Of a stretch of DNA of 64,000 nucleotides, positions 51,233 through 61,258 are shown one piece after another. Source of the stretch: Draconibacterium sp. (GTDB taxonomy: Bacteria; Bacteroidota; Bacteroidia; Bacteroidales; Prolixibacteraceae); assembly GCA_016705335.1 (NCBI GenBank), contig JADIYN010000013.1, positions 62,001 to 126,000 on the forward strand. Reading direction: 5' to 3'. Below the pieces are notes generated by a model, which did no database searches, was not told where the DNA came from, and saw only the letters and a list, made by a program, of their open reading frames with translations. The position numbers and the translations under genes were made by a program. Positions within the stretch are counted from its first letter, which is position 1. Every line of letters starts with the position of its first letter.

Positions 51233-52333
51233 TCAATAATCCGGATAAAAATCGCTTGGCAAAGTAGCACCAACCCGTTTTTCACTTATTGATGCGCCAA
51301 AAGTGATTGATTCGTCGGGTCGTGTTCCGTCTTTTCTAATAACACAATTATCGTTCAGAAAGTAAATTTTTGACATTTTTCGATCCCTTTCGTATCTGTT
51401 ATTCAGGTTGAGTGGAAAACCACGATGGTCATAATAATAATTCAGGTAAAAATTCCTGTTCTTAAGGCCTTTTACAACAGCTTCTTCGTTTTTATAAATC
51501 AAACAACTATCAAGTTTAAATTCCTTTCTGATCCATGCACCTACACCTTCATTTGGTTCAATAAATTCAAAAACCAGATAACCATTCTCACTCAATTTTT
51601 TGTCATATAATGACCGACAAAAATGCTGAGCAGAGTTGTAATAAACATCCAATCTGTTTCTTTTGAATTTTTTGGCCTTGATTTTTGAATTTCGTTCAAA
51701 AGGCGTAAAATAGTAATAGCCTAAAATATGAATTTCATATTTACCAAATTCAGAATTAAAACTTTTTGAGAACTTAATTAAATCGAACTGTAAATCATAA
51801 CCCAATAAAGGCATACTTATTTTTAAAGGAGCTGAAGATTCAACGATAAAAGATTTTTGTTTCCCGATCAATTCACCATTCGGAGCATTTTCATCAAAGT
51901 ATTCAGTCATAAAAATCAATTCATCTTCGTTTACCAGTTTAGCATTTCGACCCCAAACATCGGTGCCTAAAAATTCCATACAAAACTGTTTTATGTTTTC
52001 ATCCCTTAAGTTCTGTTCTTTTACCGAAACTTGCCCCAACTCAATTAACCTTTGATTTAGTGTGATTTTATAATTATAGTTTGAATTCTCTTTGAGTGGA
52101 AAAATTATGGGAATATAACTAATGTGACTAACAACTATTTCGCACGGAAATGTTAATTTTTCAAGGGAAAAATTACCATTTTTATCGCTAATTGTTCCAA
52201 TGGTGGTTCCGTTAATATACACAGTTGCAAATTCAACAGGCTGGTTGGTGATTTTGTCAATTATTGAGCCCGTTAAATTCTGACAAAAAAGTTGAATAGG
52301 GAAAAGGAAAAAAAACATAAAATATTTTTTCAT
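51233..52333 (-). CDS. Carboxypeptidase-like regulatory domain protein
   Basis: 366 residues with a signal peptide (MKKYFMFFFLFPIQLFCQ). Residues 20-95 form the CarboxypepD_reg beta sandwich (LTGSIIDKITNQPVEFATVYINGTTIGTISD, NFSLEKLTFPCEIVVSHISY) seen at the front of TonB receptors. The remaining 270 residues have no TonB barrel; they include tyrosine-rich strands. Such free-standing proteins are common Bacteroidota envelope proteins of unknown role. Confidence 0.75.
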   Translation of the reverse strand: MKKYFMFFFLFPIQLFCQNLTGSIIDKITNQPVEFATVYINGTTIGTISDKNGNFSLEKLTFPCEIVVSHISYIPIIFPLKENSNYNYKITLNQRLIELGQVSVKEQNLRDENIKQFCMEFLGTDVWGRNAKLVNEDELIFMTEYFDENAPNGELIGKQKSFIVESSAPLKISMPLLGYDLQFDLIKFSKSFNSEFGKYEIHILGYYYFTPFERNSKIKAKKFKRNRLDVYYNSAQHFCRSLYDKKLSENGYLVFEFIEPNEGVGAWIRKEFKLDSCLIYKNEEAVVKGLKNRNFYLNYYYDHRGFPLNLNNRYERDRKMSKIYFLNDNCVIRKDGTRPDESITFGASISEKRVGATLPSDFYPDY

Positions 52334-52696
52334 AATCGTAATAATGAATGAGCTATGAATAGAATTTCTGACAATTTATAGCAATATTCCTGCCATTTTC
52401 AAATAATTTTGTCCACATGATGGTTGTATTTAACCTAAATGAAATTATTATTATTTAAAGTTAAAATTCGTTATACAAATGCAGCAATTTATTTAAAATT
52501 GAATTCTAAAATATAAAATCAACTACTTTCATACCGCAAATAATCGTTTACCGATAATAATCGGTGGTTTAAACGGTTTTAGTTTGGCCGGTAATTAAAA
52601 TTGAATCTTTTTTGTTGAAAATTATATTAAGTTGCAACCTATCAAGTATTAATATGTCAGTAAAAAGAAAGCTATGAATACAAGTAAACAATCTCT
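52334..52696. other. Divergent intergenic region before the TonB receptor
   Basis: No gene seen. ACCGAT-AATA-ATCGGT at 52550-52565 is a small perfect palindrome of the kind used as an operator and lies 131 bases upstream of the receptor start. AT-rich sequence fills the rest, and no convincing promoter pair was found. Confidence 0.4.
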
Positions 52697-55042
52697 ATGA
52701 AAAATACATTCCTTATAATAATTATTTCATTTCTTTCTCAGCTGACTTTTGCACAAACAGCAACTTTGAGCGGCCACATAAAAGACAAAAAAAACGGTGA
52801 AGCCTTAATTGGAGCCACATGTTATTTCCTGATATCAGAAAGGGAATTACTTCCAAACGAATATGGTTATTATTCCATTACAGTTCCGGCCGGAACATAT
52901 AAAATAAGTTTCTCCTATATCGGTTATGAAACACAAAACATTACACTTGATTTAAGTAAAAATCAGGTTTTTAATATTTTACTGGCAGATGAAAATAAAG
53001 AACTGGATGCTGTAACAGTAGTTGGAACACGCAAAGACCGCAACATTGAAAGTACTGAAATGAGTATGGAAAAGTTGCCGGTAAAACTTGTAAAAAAGTT
53101 ACCCTCATTTATGGGTGAAGTAGATGTACTAAAAACCATAACCCTGCTACCCGGAATTCAAAGTGGTGGTGAAGGAAGTTCAGGTTTGTACGTGCGTGGT
53201 GGTGGTCCTGATGAAAATCTTTTGCTTTTGGATGAAGCGCCGGTTTACAATGCCTCGCATTTAATGGGTTTCTTTTCTGTTTTCAATTCCGATGCAATAA
53301 AGGATATTCAGGTTTACAAGGGAGGGATACCGGCAGAATATGGCGGAAAAGCCTCATCGGTTATCGACATCAGGATGAAAGATGGCAATTCTCAGCAGTT
53401 AAGTGGTCAGGCCGGAATTGGAAACATTTCCAGCAGACTCACTTTGGAGGGGCCAATTATTAAAGACAAATGGAGTTTTATAGTTTCGGGACGCAGAACT
53501 TATGCCGACGTGGTTGGCCGAATGATCGGGATTGATGAACTGAAAGACAACCAACTCTATTTTTATGATTTAAACCTCAAAACAAATATCGAATTTTCGC
53601 ATAAAGACAGGGTTTATATTTCGGCATACACCGGCGACGATTATTTCAAATTGGGCGAATCACTGTATATGCGCTGGGGAAATATAACCGGAACTGCACG
53701 CTGGAACCATATTTTTAACGGGAAACTTTTTTCGAATACTTCGCTGATTTACTCAAAATACGATTACAGCCTCGGCGTACCCAGTAATTCAGTCGACCAA
53801 TTCGACTGGAATTCGCGAATTGAAGACTTTAATTTCAAACAGGATTTCTCGTGGTTTTTAAACACAAACAATAAAATCGATTTTGGTTTGAATATCATAA
53901 AACACCATTTCGAACCCGGAAACATAGAGACCAACGAAAGCTCATTTTTCGAACCATTAAAACTTACCAATTACAATGCAATCAGCAGTGCAGCTTATGT
54001 TTCGAACGAACAGAAATTCGGCTCTTTGCTTACAATAAAATACGGGCTTCGGCTTTCAGTATTTCAACAAATTGGGATAGGGAAATTAAGGGAGTACGAA
54101 AATCCGGAAAAGCCACAAAGCGATGAAATTGTGAGCGAAACTTCTTATAAAACCGGCGATAAAATAGGTTCGCCATTTATCAATTTTGAACCGCGTATAT
54201 CGGCAAAAATTTCAACAGGAGAAACAAGCTCAGTAAAAACTTCATACAACCGAATGGCTCAAAACCTGCACCTTATTTCGAATACAAACTCACCGACACC
54301 ACTTGATATTTGGCTGCCCAGCAACAAATACATAAAACCATTGATTGTGAACCAGGTGGCTGCCGGTTATTTTAGAAATTTCAGTAACAATACCTACGAA
54401 ACATCTTTGGAGTTTTATTACAAAGACATGCAAAACGTGCTGGATTACAAAGATGGAGCTGAACTGTTTTTAAATGAAGATCTTGAAACCGAACTGCTTA
54501 CGGGAACCGGCTATGCTTACGGAATGGAAATAATGATAAAAAAACAGGAAGGGCAATTCACAGGTTGGGTAAGTTACACACTTGCCAAATCGATGCGCGA
54601 AATACCGGGAATAAACAATGGTGATCCGTATCCGTCAACTTACGATCGTACCCACGATTTTTCGCTTGTTACAAATTACGATATAAACAAAAGAATCTCT
54701 TTGTCAGCAAGCTGGGTATTTTCGACAGGAAACCCAGTAACTTACCCTGTAGCAAAATACAACGTTCAGGGAAACACACTTTTTTACTATTCCGACCGAA
54801 ACAGCAACCGCATTCCTGATTATCACCGGCTTGATTTTTCTTTTAACTACAATTTCAAGAAGAATGAATACAGAAAAGTAAAACAGTTGTTGAATGTTTC
54901 GTTGTATAATGTTTATGGACGCAGAAATGCCTACTCCATATATTTCAGGCCAAACGAGGATAATCCCGCAATTATTGAAGCTACACGCTTATCTATTCTT
55001 GGCACAATGATTCCGTCAATAACCTATAATATCAATTTTTAA
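52697..55042 (+). CDS. TonB-dependent receptor (SusC-like class with DUF4249 partner)
   Basis: 781 residues, intact. Signal peptide (ending TFAQ), CarboxypepD_reg domain (about 22-105), plug (about 115-225: VDVLKTITLLPGIQSGGEGSSGLYVRGGGPDENLLLLDEAPVYN), then a 22-strand barrel ending in INF. The ligand is unknown. The downstream lipoprotein of DUF4249 follows after two bases, a pairing typical of Bacteroidota uptake systems that are distinct from SusCD for glycans. Confidence 0.92.
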   Translation: MKNTFLIIIISFLSQLTFAQTATLSGHIKDKKNGEALIGATCYFLISERELLPNEYGYYSITVPAGTYKISFSYIGYETQNITLDLSKNQVFNILLADENKELDAVTVVGTRKDRNIESTEMSMEKLPVKLVKKLPSFMGEVDVLKTITLLPGIQSGGEGSSGLYVRGGGPDENLLLLDEAPVYNASHLMGFFSVFNSDAIKDIQVYKGGIPAEYGGKASSVIDIRMKDGNSQQLSGQAGIGNISSRLTLEGPIIKDKWSFIVSGRRTYADVVGRMIGIDELKDNQLYFYDLNLKTNIEFSHKDRVYISAYTGDDYFKLGESLYMRWGNITGTARWNHIFNGKLFSNTSLIYSKYDYSLGVPSNSVDQFDWNSRIEDFNFKQDFSWFLNTNNKIDFGLNIIKHHFEPGNIETNESSFFEPLKLTNYNAISSAAYVSNEQKFGSLLTIKYGLRLSVFQQIGIGKLREYENPEKPQSDEIVSETSYKTGDKIGSPFINFEPRISAKISTGETSSVKTSYNRMAQNLHLISNTNSPTPLDIWLPSNKYIKPLIVNQVAAGYFRNFSNNTYETSLEFYYKDMQNVLDYKDGAELFLNEDLETELLTGTGYAYGMEIMIKKQEGQFTGWVSYTLAKSMREIPGINNGDPYPSTYDRTHDFSLVTNYDINKRISLSASWVFSTGNPVTYPVAKYNVQGNTLFYYSDRNSNRIPDYHRLDFSFNYNFKKNEYRKVKQLLNVSLYNVYGRRNAYSIYFRPNEDNPAIIEATRLSILGTMIPSITYNINF

Positions 55043-55044
55043 AT

Positions 55045-55947
55045 ATGAAGGCAATGAATTTAAAAACTACCATATTACTGTTTATTGTTTTTTCATTATT
55101 CTTTAGTTCATGCGAAGATATTGTTCAGATTGAACTGAGCGACAATAATGTTGGTTTGTATGCGGTTGAAGCAAAAATTACAACAGATAACAATCCGTAT
55201 GTTTATCTTTATAAAAGCCAGCTGGTGAGTTCAGACGGTCAATATCCCGGGGTTAGTGGTGCAGAAGTTGTAATTTCAAACAACTCGAAACCGCAGAAAA
55301 GAATTGTATTACAGGAAAGTCAGGAAATACAGGGTTTATATCTTCCAAAACAAGGTAATTTTTATTGGGGTGAGAGTGGTAAAGAATATACATTAACAAT
55401 AACTGTTGGTGATATAACAATGACCGCCACTGAATTTTTAGCACCGGTTGAACCTCTTGATTCAATTCAGGTGCGTCCTTCAAGCTGGGGCGATTACGCA
55501 TTTCTTGGTATGCAAACTTTCAGTTATGAAACACCCGGCATGGGAAATTACTATAAATGGGATATTTATATAAACAAGAAACTTTTGTACCCGTCGGATT
55601 ACCTGGTGATTGCAAATGACGAGTTAGTTGATGGAAATTATATTGATGGCCTCGAAATTTTTACTGATTTTCATGATCCCAACAAACCGGAAGACCGTAT
55701 CCTAAATCTGGGAGATACTGTTCAGGTGAAGCAAAATTCTATTTCAAAATTTGCCTATAATTTTTATTACCAGATGTTTAACCAGGGGCAATCGGGTGGT
55801 CTTTTTAGTGTTCCAACAGCTAATATCAAAGGCAATTTTATTGCAAGCGACGGAAGGGAAGTTCTGGGATTATTTGTTGCACATGATGTTTCTGCTTCAA
55901 AAACAGTAATTATTGATGAAACAATTGAAAGTGGTTTGAAAAAATAG
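55045..55947 (+). CDS. DUF4249 lipoprotein
   Basis: 300 residues with a lipobox signal (LFFSSCEDI). Start at 55045 or Met 4 at 55054. Family pattern: LYAVEAKITTDNNPYVYLYKSQLV, VSGAEVVISNN, YTLTITVGDITMTATEFLAPVEPLDSI, then GMGNYYKWDIYINKK and GGLFSVPTANIKGNF. Surface-exposed partner of the preceding TonB receptor, probably a ligand-binding lid. Nothing in the sequence identifies the ligand. Confidence 0.88.
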   Translation: MKAMNLKTTILLFIVFSLFFSSCEDIVQIELSDNNVGLYAVEAKITTDNNPYVYLYKSQLVSSDGQYPGVSGAEVVISNNSKPQKRIVLQESQEIQGLYLPKQGNFYWGESGKEYTLTITVGDITMTATEFLAPVEPLDSIQVRPSSWGDYAFLGMQTFSYETPGMGNYYKWDIYINKKLLYPSDYLVIANDELVDGNYIDGLEIFTDFHDPNKPEDRILNLGDTVQVKQNSISKFAYNFYYQMFNQGQSGGLFSVPTANIKGNFIASDGREVLGLFVAHDVSASKTVIIDETIESGLKK

Positions 55948-56067
55948 TTATAAAATCATTTCACAAAATTATTCAATCTTTCTTTTTCCTCATTCCGGCT
56001 TAAATTCGATATAACGTTAAAATTTACAACGTACATTTGTATTTCACTTTAAAATCGTTTTTTTTAG

Positions 56068-56643
56068 ATGAAGCAGACTTATATCGACGACAAAACATTT
56101 ACCGGGATCAACAATGCAGAAAATCCGCTTTTATTAGCTGCTTATGAAAACTGCAACTTTGTAAACTGTGATTTTTCAAATGCCGACTTTTCTGAATTTA
56201 TTTTTATCGATTGCAATTTTAAAGTTTGTAATCTAAGTCTGTCAAAAATCTCAAAAACAGCATTCCGTGACGTGAAATTCACAGAATGCAAAATGCTGGG
56301 ACTTCATTTTGATGAATGTAACCAATTTGGAATTGAATTAATTTTTGAAAACTGCATGCTCAACCAGGCATCTTTTTATAAAATGAAAATCAGAAACCAA
56401 ATTTTTAAAAACTGCAGGTTACTCGAAACCGATTTTACAGAAAGCGATTTAATCGGTTCTGTTTTCGAAAATTGCGATTTGTCGGGAGCTACTTTTGAAA
56501 ACACAAATCTTGAAAAAGCCGATTTCAGAACTTCATTTAACTATTCAATCGACCCTGAAATAAACCGAATTAAGAAGGCAAAATTTGCACTGCCGGAAGT
56601 TCTGGGATTACTAAATAAATACGATTTGGTTATTGAAAAATAA
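56068..56643 (+). CDS. Pentapeptide-repeat protein, Qnr/McbG-like
   Basis: 191 residues. Tandem pentapeptides with central F or L (CNFVN, CDFSN, ADFSE, CDLSG, ATFEN, TNLEK, ADFRT) form a right-handed four-sided helix. The C-terminal cap (DPEINRIKKAKFALPEVLGLLNKYDLVIE) matches the layout of Qnr/McbG relatives, which mimic DNA and protect gyrase from quinolones or microcin B17. Whether this protein protects gyrase is inference. It is followed six bases later by a GyrI-like protein, an interesting partner. Confidence 0.78.
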   Translation: MKQTYIDDKTFTGINNAENPLLLAAYENCNFVNCDFSNADFSEFIFIDCNFKVCNLSLSKISKTAFRDVKFTECKMLGLHFDECNQFGIELIFENCMLNQASFYKMKIRNQIFKNCRLLETDFTESDLIGSVFENCDLSGATFENTNLEKADFRTSFNYSIDPEINRIKKAKFALPEVLGLLNKYDLVIEK

Positions 56644-56649
56644 AGTAAT

Positions 56650-57123
56650 ATGAATCATCGGGTTGCTCATATTGAAGAAAAAAAACTGGCTGGAAAGAGA
56701 TTGACCATGTCGCTACTGGAAAACAAAACCGGCGAACTTTGGAAATCGTTTATGCAATTGCGCAAAGAAATTAAAAACAATATTGGAAACGATCTCTACT
56801 CGGTACAGGTGTACGATCCATTTTATTTTGAACATTTTAATCCTGCCACAACATTTGATAAATGGGCTACTATCGAAGTAAGCAATTTTGAAAATCTACC
56901 CGAAAGCTTTGAATGCTTTGTATTGCCTGCCGGACTTTATGCCGTTTTTCAACACAAAGGAATGAGTACCGATATTTTCAAAACAATTTATACTGAATGG
57001 TTGCCAAATTCTGAATTCATGCTGGATAACCGTCCTCACTTCGAAATTCTTGGAGAAAAATATAAAAACGGGGATCCCGATTCCGAAGAAGAAATATGGA
57101 TTCCAATCAAACAAAAAAACTAA
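56650..57123 (+). CDS. GyrI-like effector-binding domain protein
   Basis: 157 residues with the AraC effector-binding/GyrI fold: HRVAHIEEKKLAGKRLTMSL, LWKSFMQLRKEIKN, WATIEVSNFENLPESFECFVLPAGLYAVFQHKG, TEWLPNSEFMLDNRPHFEIL and EEEIWIPIK. Members bind small hydrophobic or cationic drugs; E. coli SbmC/GyrI of this fold also modulates gyrase. No DNA-binding domain is attached. Part of a run of close-packed small genes with the pentapeptide protein. Confidence 0.86.
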   Translation: MNHRVAHIEEKKLAGKRLTMSLLENKTGELWKSFMQLRKEIKNNIGNDLYSVQVYDPFYFEHFNPATTFDKWATIEVSNFENLPESFECFVLPAGLYAVFQHKGMSTDIFKTIYTEWLPNSEFMLDNRPHFEILGEKYKNGDPDSEEEIWIPIKQKN

Positions 57124-57130
57124 AACCATT

Positions 57131-57535
57131 ATGAAACAAAGAATCACTTTTATTACTCTGGGAGTAGCCGATTTAAATACTTCCATCGATTTTTACGAAA
57201 ATAAATTTGGCTGGAAACGCTCTGAAATGAGCAGCGGCGACATTGTTTTTTACGAATTAAACGGGATTTCACTTGCTTTATATCCTTTGAATGAATTGGC
57301 AAAAGATGCAACTGTTGATGCCGGTGGAAGCGGTTTCAAAGGATTTACAATTGCGCACAATACGCGCAGCGAAGAAGAAGTAAACACACTAATTCAGTCG
57401 CTCAGGGAAAAAGGAGTGCAAATTGTTAAAGAGCCGCAAAAAGTTTTCTGGGGTGGTTACAGCAGTTATATTGTCGACCCCGATGGAAATTTATGGGAAA
57501 TTGCTTTCAATCCGTTTTTAAAGATGGATGAATGA
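57131..57535 (+). CDS. VOC (glyoxalase/bleomycin-resistance) family protein
   Basis: 134 residues from ATG 57131; the longer frame before it is the tail of the upstream gene. Paired beta-alpha-beta-beta-beta units: ITFITLGVADLNTSIDFYENKFGWK and FTIAHNTRSEEEVNTLIQSLREKG, ending SYIVDPDGNLWEIAFNP with a metal-ligand Glu. Its stop overlaps the next start (ATGA), so the two are translationally coupled. Substrate unknown. Confidence 0.88.
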   Translation: MKQRITFITLGVADLNTSIDFYENKFGWKRSEMSSGDIVFYELNGISLALYPLNELAKDATVDAGGSGFKGFTIAHNTRSEEEVNTLIQSLREKGVQIVKEPQKVFWGGYSSYIVDPDGNLWEIAFNPFLKMDE

Positions 57536-58011
57536 GAAAAGCAAACCAGGAAATAACTGATAAATCAGTACTTGAAGAAATATTAAAACAAGCACATATT
57601 TGTCGGCTTGCAATGATCGACAATGGATTACCTTACATTTTGCCTTTCAATTTCGGGTTTCATGAAAACTGTATTTTTATTCACTCTGCACCCGTTGGCA
57701 AAAAAATCGATTTATTAAAGGAAAATCCGCTGGTTTGTTTTGAGATTGAACAAAAAGCCGAAATAATTACCGATGAAATTGCCTGCAAATGGAGTACTTT
57801 GTACCGGTCGGTAGTTGGATACGGAAATGTGGAAATTGTTACCGATTTCGAAGAAAAAATACAGGGACTTGAAATTATTATGAAACAACACGGAGGAGCA
57901 GGAAAACAGGACTTCGATCCCAAAGAAGTTGAATTTATTGTAATCCTGAAACTTTCAATCTCAACAATTACCGGGAAACAATCTGGCAACTGGAACCGAC
58001 TAAACGGGTAA
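57532..58011 (+). CDS. Nim-like pyridoxamine 5'-phosphate oxidase-family protein
   Basis: 159 residues. Split-barrel flavin-binding features: ICRLAMIDNGLPYILPFNFGFHENCIFIHSAPVGKKIDLLKENPLVCFEIE and RSVVGYGNVEIV. This pattern is shared with Nim nitroimidazole-resistance proteins, which reduce 5-nitroimidazoles to harmless amines, and with many relatives that have other roles. Overlaps the VOC gene by four bases. Confidence 0.85.
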   Translation: MRKANQEITDKSVLEEILKQAHICRLAMIDNGLPYILPFNFGFHENCIFIHSAPVGKKIDLLKENPLVCFEIEQKAEIITDEIACKWSTLYRSVVGYGNVEIVTDFEEKIQGLEIIMKQHGGAGKQDFDPKEVEFIVILKLSISTITGKQSGNWNRLNG

Positions 58012-58108
58012 ACCAATTTTCATTGTATTTGTTTTAGTTTTATGAATGTTATTCCATATCAATCAAAAGTGTTGAATTTACATTTTGTAAAATTGAAAAC
58101 ATAAAAAC

Positions 58109-58366
58109 ATGAAAACAAGCAACGTAAGTAATCCAATTATGATTTTCGCCGGAACAAACTGGGAGGCCGGAGTTTTAAAAAGCCATTTGGAAGATGCGAA
58201 AATTGAGGTTTTAATGAAAGAGGAAGGTATTGATGAGTTGGAACCCTGGGTTGGAGCGGCAGGAGGATACGAATCGGTAAAAGTGTTTGTTTCAGGTTCT
58301 GATATTGAAATGGCAAGTGAGATCGTAAGTGACTTTAAAAAAAATAATACCAATAACGGTGAGTAA
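58109..58366 (+). CDS. DUF2007 putative signal-transducing protein
   Basis: 85 residues. Ferredoxin-like PII-related fold: IMIFAGTNWEAGVLKSHLEDAKIEVLMKEEG, then VKVFVSGSDIEMASEIVSDF. Typical length of the DUF2007 family. Function unknown. Confidence 0.85.
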   Translation: MKTSNVSNPIMIFAGTNWEAGVLKSHLEDAKIEVLMKEEGIDELEPWVGAAGGYESVKVFVSGSDIEMASEIVSDFKKNNTNNGE

Positions 58367-58381
58367 AACACAAAATTCGTT

Positions 58382-58756
58382 ATGAAAACATTTGCAACAA
58401 TAAATGAATATATTTCAGAATTCCCTGAAGAAATCAGATTTAAACTGGAACAAATCAGGGAAACCATTCAGCAAGCAGCTCCCGAGGCAAAAGAGGCTGT
58501 CAGATATGGAATGCCAACTTTCGTGTTAAACGGTAACCTCGTTCATTTTGCAGCTTATAAAAACCACATCGGTTTCTACCCTGCCCCTTCCGGAATTGAC
58601 GCTTACCTTGATGAACTGGCTGTTTACAGAACCGGAAAAGGAACAATTCAGTTTCCGATTGACCAGCCAATTCCATTCAACCTGATTAAAAAAGTTGTGG
58701 AATTCAGGGTTAATGAGAATCTGGGAAAGCGAAAAGGAAAAGTGAAAAAGGAATGA
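58382..58756 (+). CDS. DUF1801 (YdhG-like) family protein
   Basis: 124 residues. Family pattern: EYISEFPEEIRFKLEQIRETIQQAAPEAKEAVRYGMPTF, NLVHFAAYKNHIGFYPAPSGI, and the C-terminal IQFPIDQPIPFNLIKKVVEFRV. An iron-chaperone-like fold of unknown biochemistry. It is 15 bases after the DUF2007 gene, and a second DUF1801 gene lies at 60212. Confidence 0.87.
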   Translation: MKTFATINEYISEFPEEIRFKLEQIRETIQQAAPEAKEAVRYGMPTFVLNGNLVHFAAYKNHIGFYPAPSGIDAYLDELAVYRTGKGTIQFPIDQPIPFNLIKKVVEFRVNENLGKRKGKVKKE

Positions 58757-58943
58757 TATCGAGGTTCAGGTAAAAGGCTACAGGTCAATAATTTCAAATT
58801 ATTAATTTTTTCAGGTTGTAACACTTACTCCGATACTCATACTATATATTTATGAAACTCCTATATTTTTTAAACCTGATTAACCTATTGAAAATGAAAA
58901 AAATCAGGATATTAAAAAACGCATCTGATTGAAAATCAAAAAA

Positions 58944-60193
58944 ATGAATATCAAAAAAAAAGTAATAGTTGTCGGTGGCGGGTTTGCGGGAATTCAATTG
59001 GTAAGAAAATTAGATGATAAACTTTTTGATATTATCCTGATTGACAAGTTAAACCACCATCAGTTTCAGCCGCTGTTTTACCAGGTTGCCACTTCACAAA
59101 TCGAACCTTCGAGCATTTCATTTCCCCTGCGTCATGTTTTCAGGAATAAAAAAAACGTGATGATTCGCCTGGCAAAGGTTTCAGGAATCAATTCAACAGA
59201 AAATACAATATCGACAAATATTGGCGATTTTAAATACGATTACCTTGTTTTGGCTTTGGGTTGTAAAACCAACTTTTTCGGAAATGCAGAATTAAGCAAA
59301 AACACACTCACCTTAAAAACTACTTACGAAGCAATTAGAATCAGAAATCATATTTTACAAACCTTTGAGAATATAATAACTGCTAAAGAAGAGGAAGGGA
59401 AAGCTTGCTGAATATGGTAATTGTTGGTGGCGGACCAACAGGTGTTGAACTTGCCGGAGCGTTTTCCGAAATTAAAAGAAATGTTCTGCCAAAAGATTAC
59501 CACAGGATTGATTTCTCGAAACTTAAAATTATTCTGGTTGAAGGCAGTCCGCACACATTAAACAGTATGAGCGATATCGCAAAAGACGCTTCAGAAAAAT
59601 ACCTTCAAAAGCTGGGTGTGAAAGTTATGGTGGATACCATCGTTAAAAACTATGATGGCGAAACTTTAATGCTCGGCAACGGAGAAAAAATAAAAACAAA
59701 GACTGTGATCTGGGCTGCCGGAGTCACGGCAAATACAATTGAAGGGATACCACAAACCAGTGTTACACACGCAAACCGGTTAATCGTTGACAGGATAAAC
59801 AAATTGTCAGGTTTCGATAATATTTTTGCCATTGGTGACATGGCTTTTATGGAAACGCCAAAATATCCAAAAGGACACCCGCAACTGGCAAATGTGGCAA
59901 TAAACCAGGCACGAAACCTTGCCAAAAACCTGAAAAATATACAGCAGGGAAAAGAACTCGTTGATTATGAATACATAGATCTGGGTTCAATGGCAACACT
60001 TGCAAGGAATAAAGCAATTGTCGATCTTCCGTTTTTAAGTTTTAAAGGATTTTTCGCATGGGTAATTTGGATGTTCCTCCATTTGATGCTTATTTTAAGT
60101 GTTCGGAACAAGTTGATTATATTTATCAATTGGGCCTGGGGTTATGTTTTTAAAGACACGGCATTGAGGTTGATTTTAAAGGATAACAAATAG
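58944..60193 (+). CDS. ndh: Type II NADH dehydrogenase (frameshifted)
   Basis: About 417 residues after repair. ATG 58944 precedes KKKVIVVGGGFAGIQLVRKL; an upstream TTG start is unneeded. FAD motif (residues about 8-13), QFQPLFYQVATSQIEPSSISFPLR (NDH-2 signature), second dinucleotide site VIVGGGPTGVELAG, then FDNIFAIGDMAF. A base is missing near 59398 in EEGKALLNM. The C-terminal helix (FKGFFAWVIWMFLHLMLILSV) anchors it to the membrane. Oxidises NADH with quinone without pumping protons, feeding the same pool as the multiheme locus would draw on. Confidence 0.9.
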
Positions 60194-60211
60194 AAAATTC
60201 AAAATAAAATT

Positions 60212-60673
60212 ATGCAAATAGAAGCAAATTCACCCGAACAATATTTGGAACGAATTCCGGAAGACAGAAAACAGGCAATGAACAAATTGCGGCAAACAAT
60301 TCTTGCTAATATTCCTGAAGATTTTAAGGAAGAAATGAGTTATGGAATGATTGGATATGTTGTGCCCCATTCAGTTTATCCCCCAGGTTATCATTGTGAT
60401 ACCAAATTGCCGCTGCCTTTTATAAACATTGCATCGCAAAAAAACTTTATTGCCTTTTATCACATGGGAATTTATGCAGTTAAAGAATTACTGAATTGGT
60501 TCACAACTGAATATCCAAAATATTCCAAATTAAAATTGGACATGGGAAAAAGTTGCATCCGTTTTAAAAACCCGGAACAAATACCGTTTGAACTGATTGC
60601 TGAACTTGTACAAAAAATGTCGGCTAAAGAGTGTATTGAAATTTACGAATCGAATATAAAAAACAGAAAATGA
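60212..60673 (+). CDS. DUF1801 family protein, second copy
   Basis: 153 residues. The same fold as the gene at 58382: SPEQYLERIPEDRKQAMNKLRQTILANIPEDFKEEMSYGMIGYVVP, then FINIASQKNFIAFYHMGIYA and KLKLDMGKSCIRFKNPEQIPFELIAELV. It has a longer insert (SVYPPGYHCDTKLPLP) characteristic of this subgroup. Function unknown. Confidence 0.86.
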   Translation: MQIEANSPEQYLERIPEDRKQAMNKLRQTILANIPEDFKEEMSYGMIGYVVPHSVYPPGYHCDTKLPLPFINIASQKNFIAFYHMGIYAVKELLNWFTTEYPKYSKLKLDMGKSCIRFKNPEQIPFELIAELVQKMSAKECIEIYESNIKNRK

Positions 60674-60724
60674 AACGAGCATGAAAAATTTATTACACAC
60701 ATAAGGATTATTACAAGCGAGTTC

Positions 60725-60740
60725 TCCCGAAATATCGGGA
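60725..60740. repeat. Small TCCCGA...TCGGGA palindrome
   Basis: Six-base arms TCCCGA and TCGGGA with a 4-nt loop AATA. Same family as the one at 38085-38102. Confidence 0.45.
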
Positions 60741-60782
60741 CAAGCTATTGAATACTTTTAAAAAACAATAAATCATAATGAG

Positions 60783-61196
60783 ATGAAAAAAGTTACCGGA
60801 ATCGGGGGCATTTTCTTCAAATGCAAAAACCCTGAAAAAATGAAGGAGTGGTACAACAAAAACCTGGGTTTGCAAACCGATGAATACGGAAGCAGTTTTG
60901 AATGGCGACTTGGCGATGACCCCACTAAAAAAGGATTTACCCAGTGGAGTCCATTCCCTGAAACAACAAAATACATAGAACCCTCTGTAAAAGATTTTAT
61001 GATTAACTACAGGGTGGAAAATATTGAAGCTCTTGTTGAAGAATTTAAAAAAGACGGGGTAACAATTCTTGACGAAATTGAAACTTATGATTACGGAAAA
61101 TTTGTTCACATTCTTGATATTGAAGGAAATAAAATTGAACTTTGGGAACCTGTCGATACAGAATATGACAAAATTGTTGACGGCAGAACAAAGTAA
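60783..61196 (+). CDS. VOC family protein, second copy
   Basis: 137 residues. Family strands ITGIGGIFFKCKNPEKMKEWYNKNLGL and FMINYRVENIEALVEEFKKDGVTI, with a C-terminal VHILDIEGNKIELWEP carrying the metal Glu. Different from the copy at 57131 in containing the TQWSPFPETTKY loop. Substrate unknown. Confidence 0.88.
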   Translation: MKKVTGIGGIFFKCKNPEKMKEWYNKNLGLQTDEYGSSFEWRLGDDPTKKGFTQWSPFPETTKYIEPSVKDFMINYRVENIEALVEEFKKDGVTILDEIETYDYGKFVHILDIEGNKIELWEPVDTEYDKIVDGRTK

Positions 61197-61258
61197 AATG
61201 GTAGTCAGGTAAAACCGGATTTCAGGAATAAATTCAATAGTATTAAATAATTTGGTTT

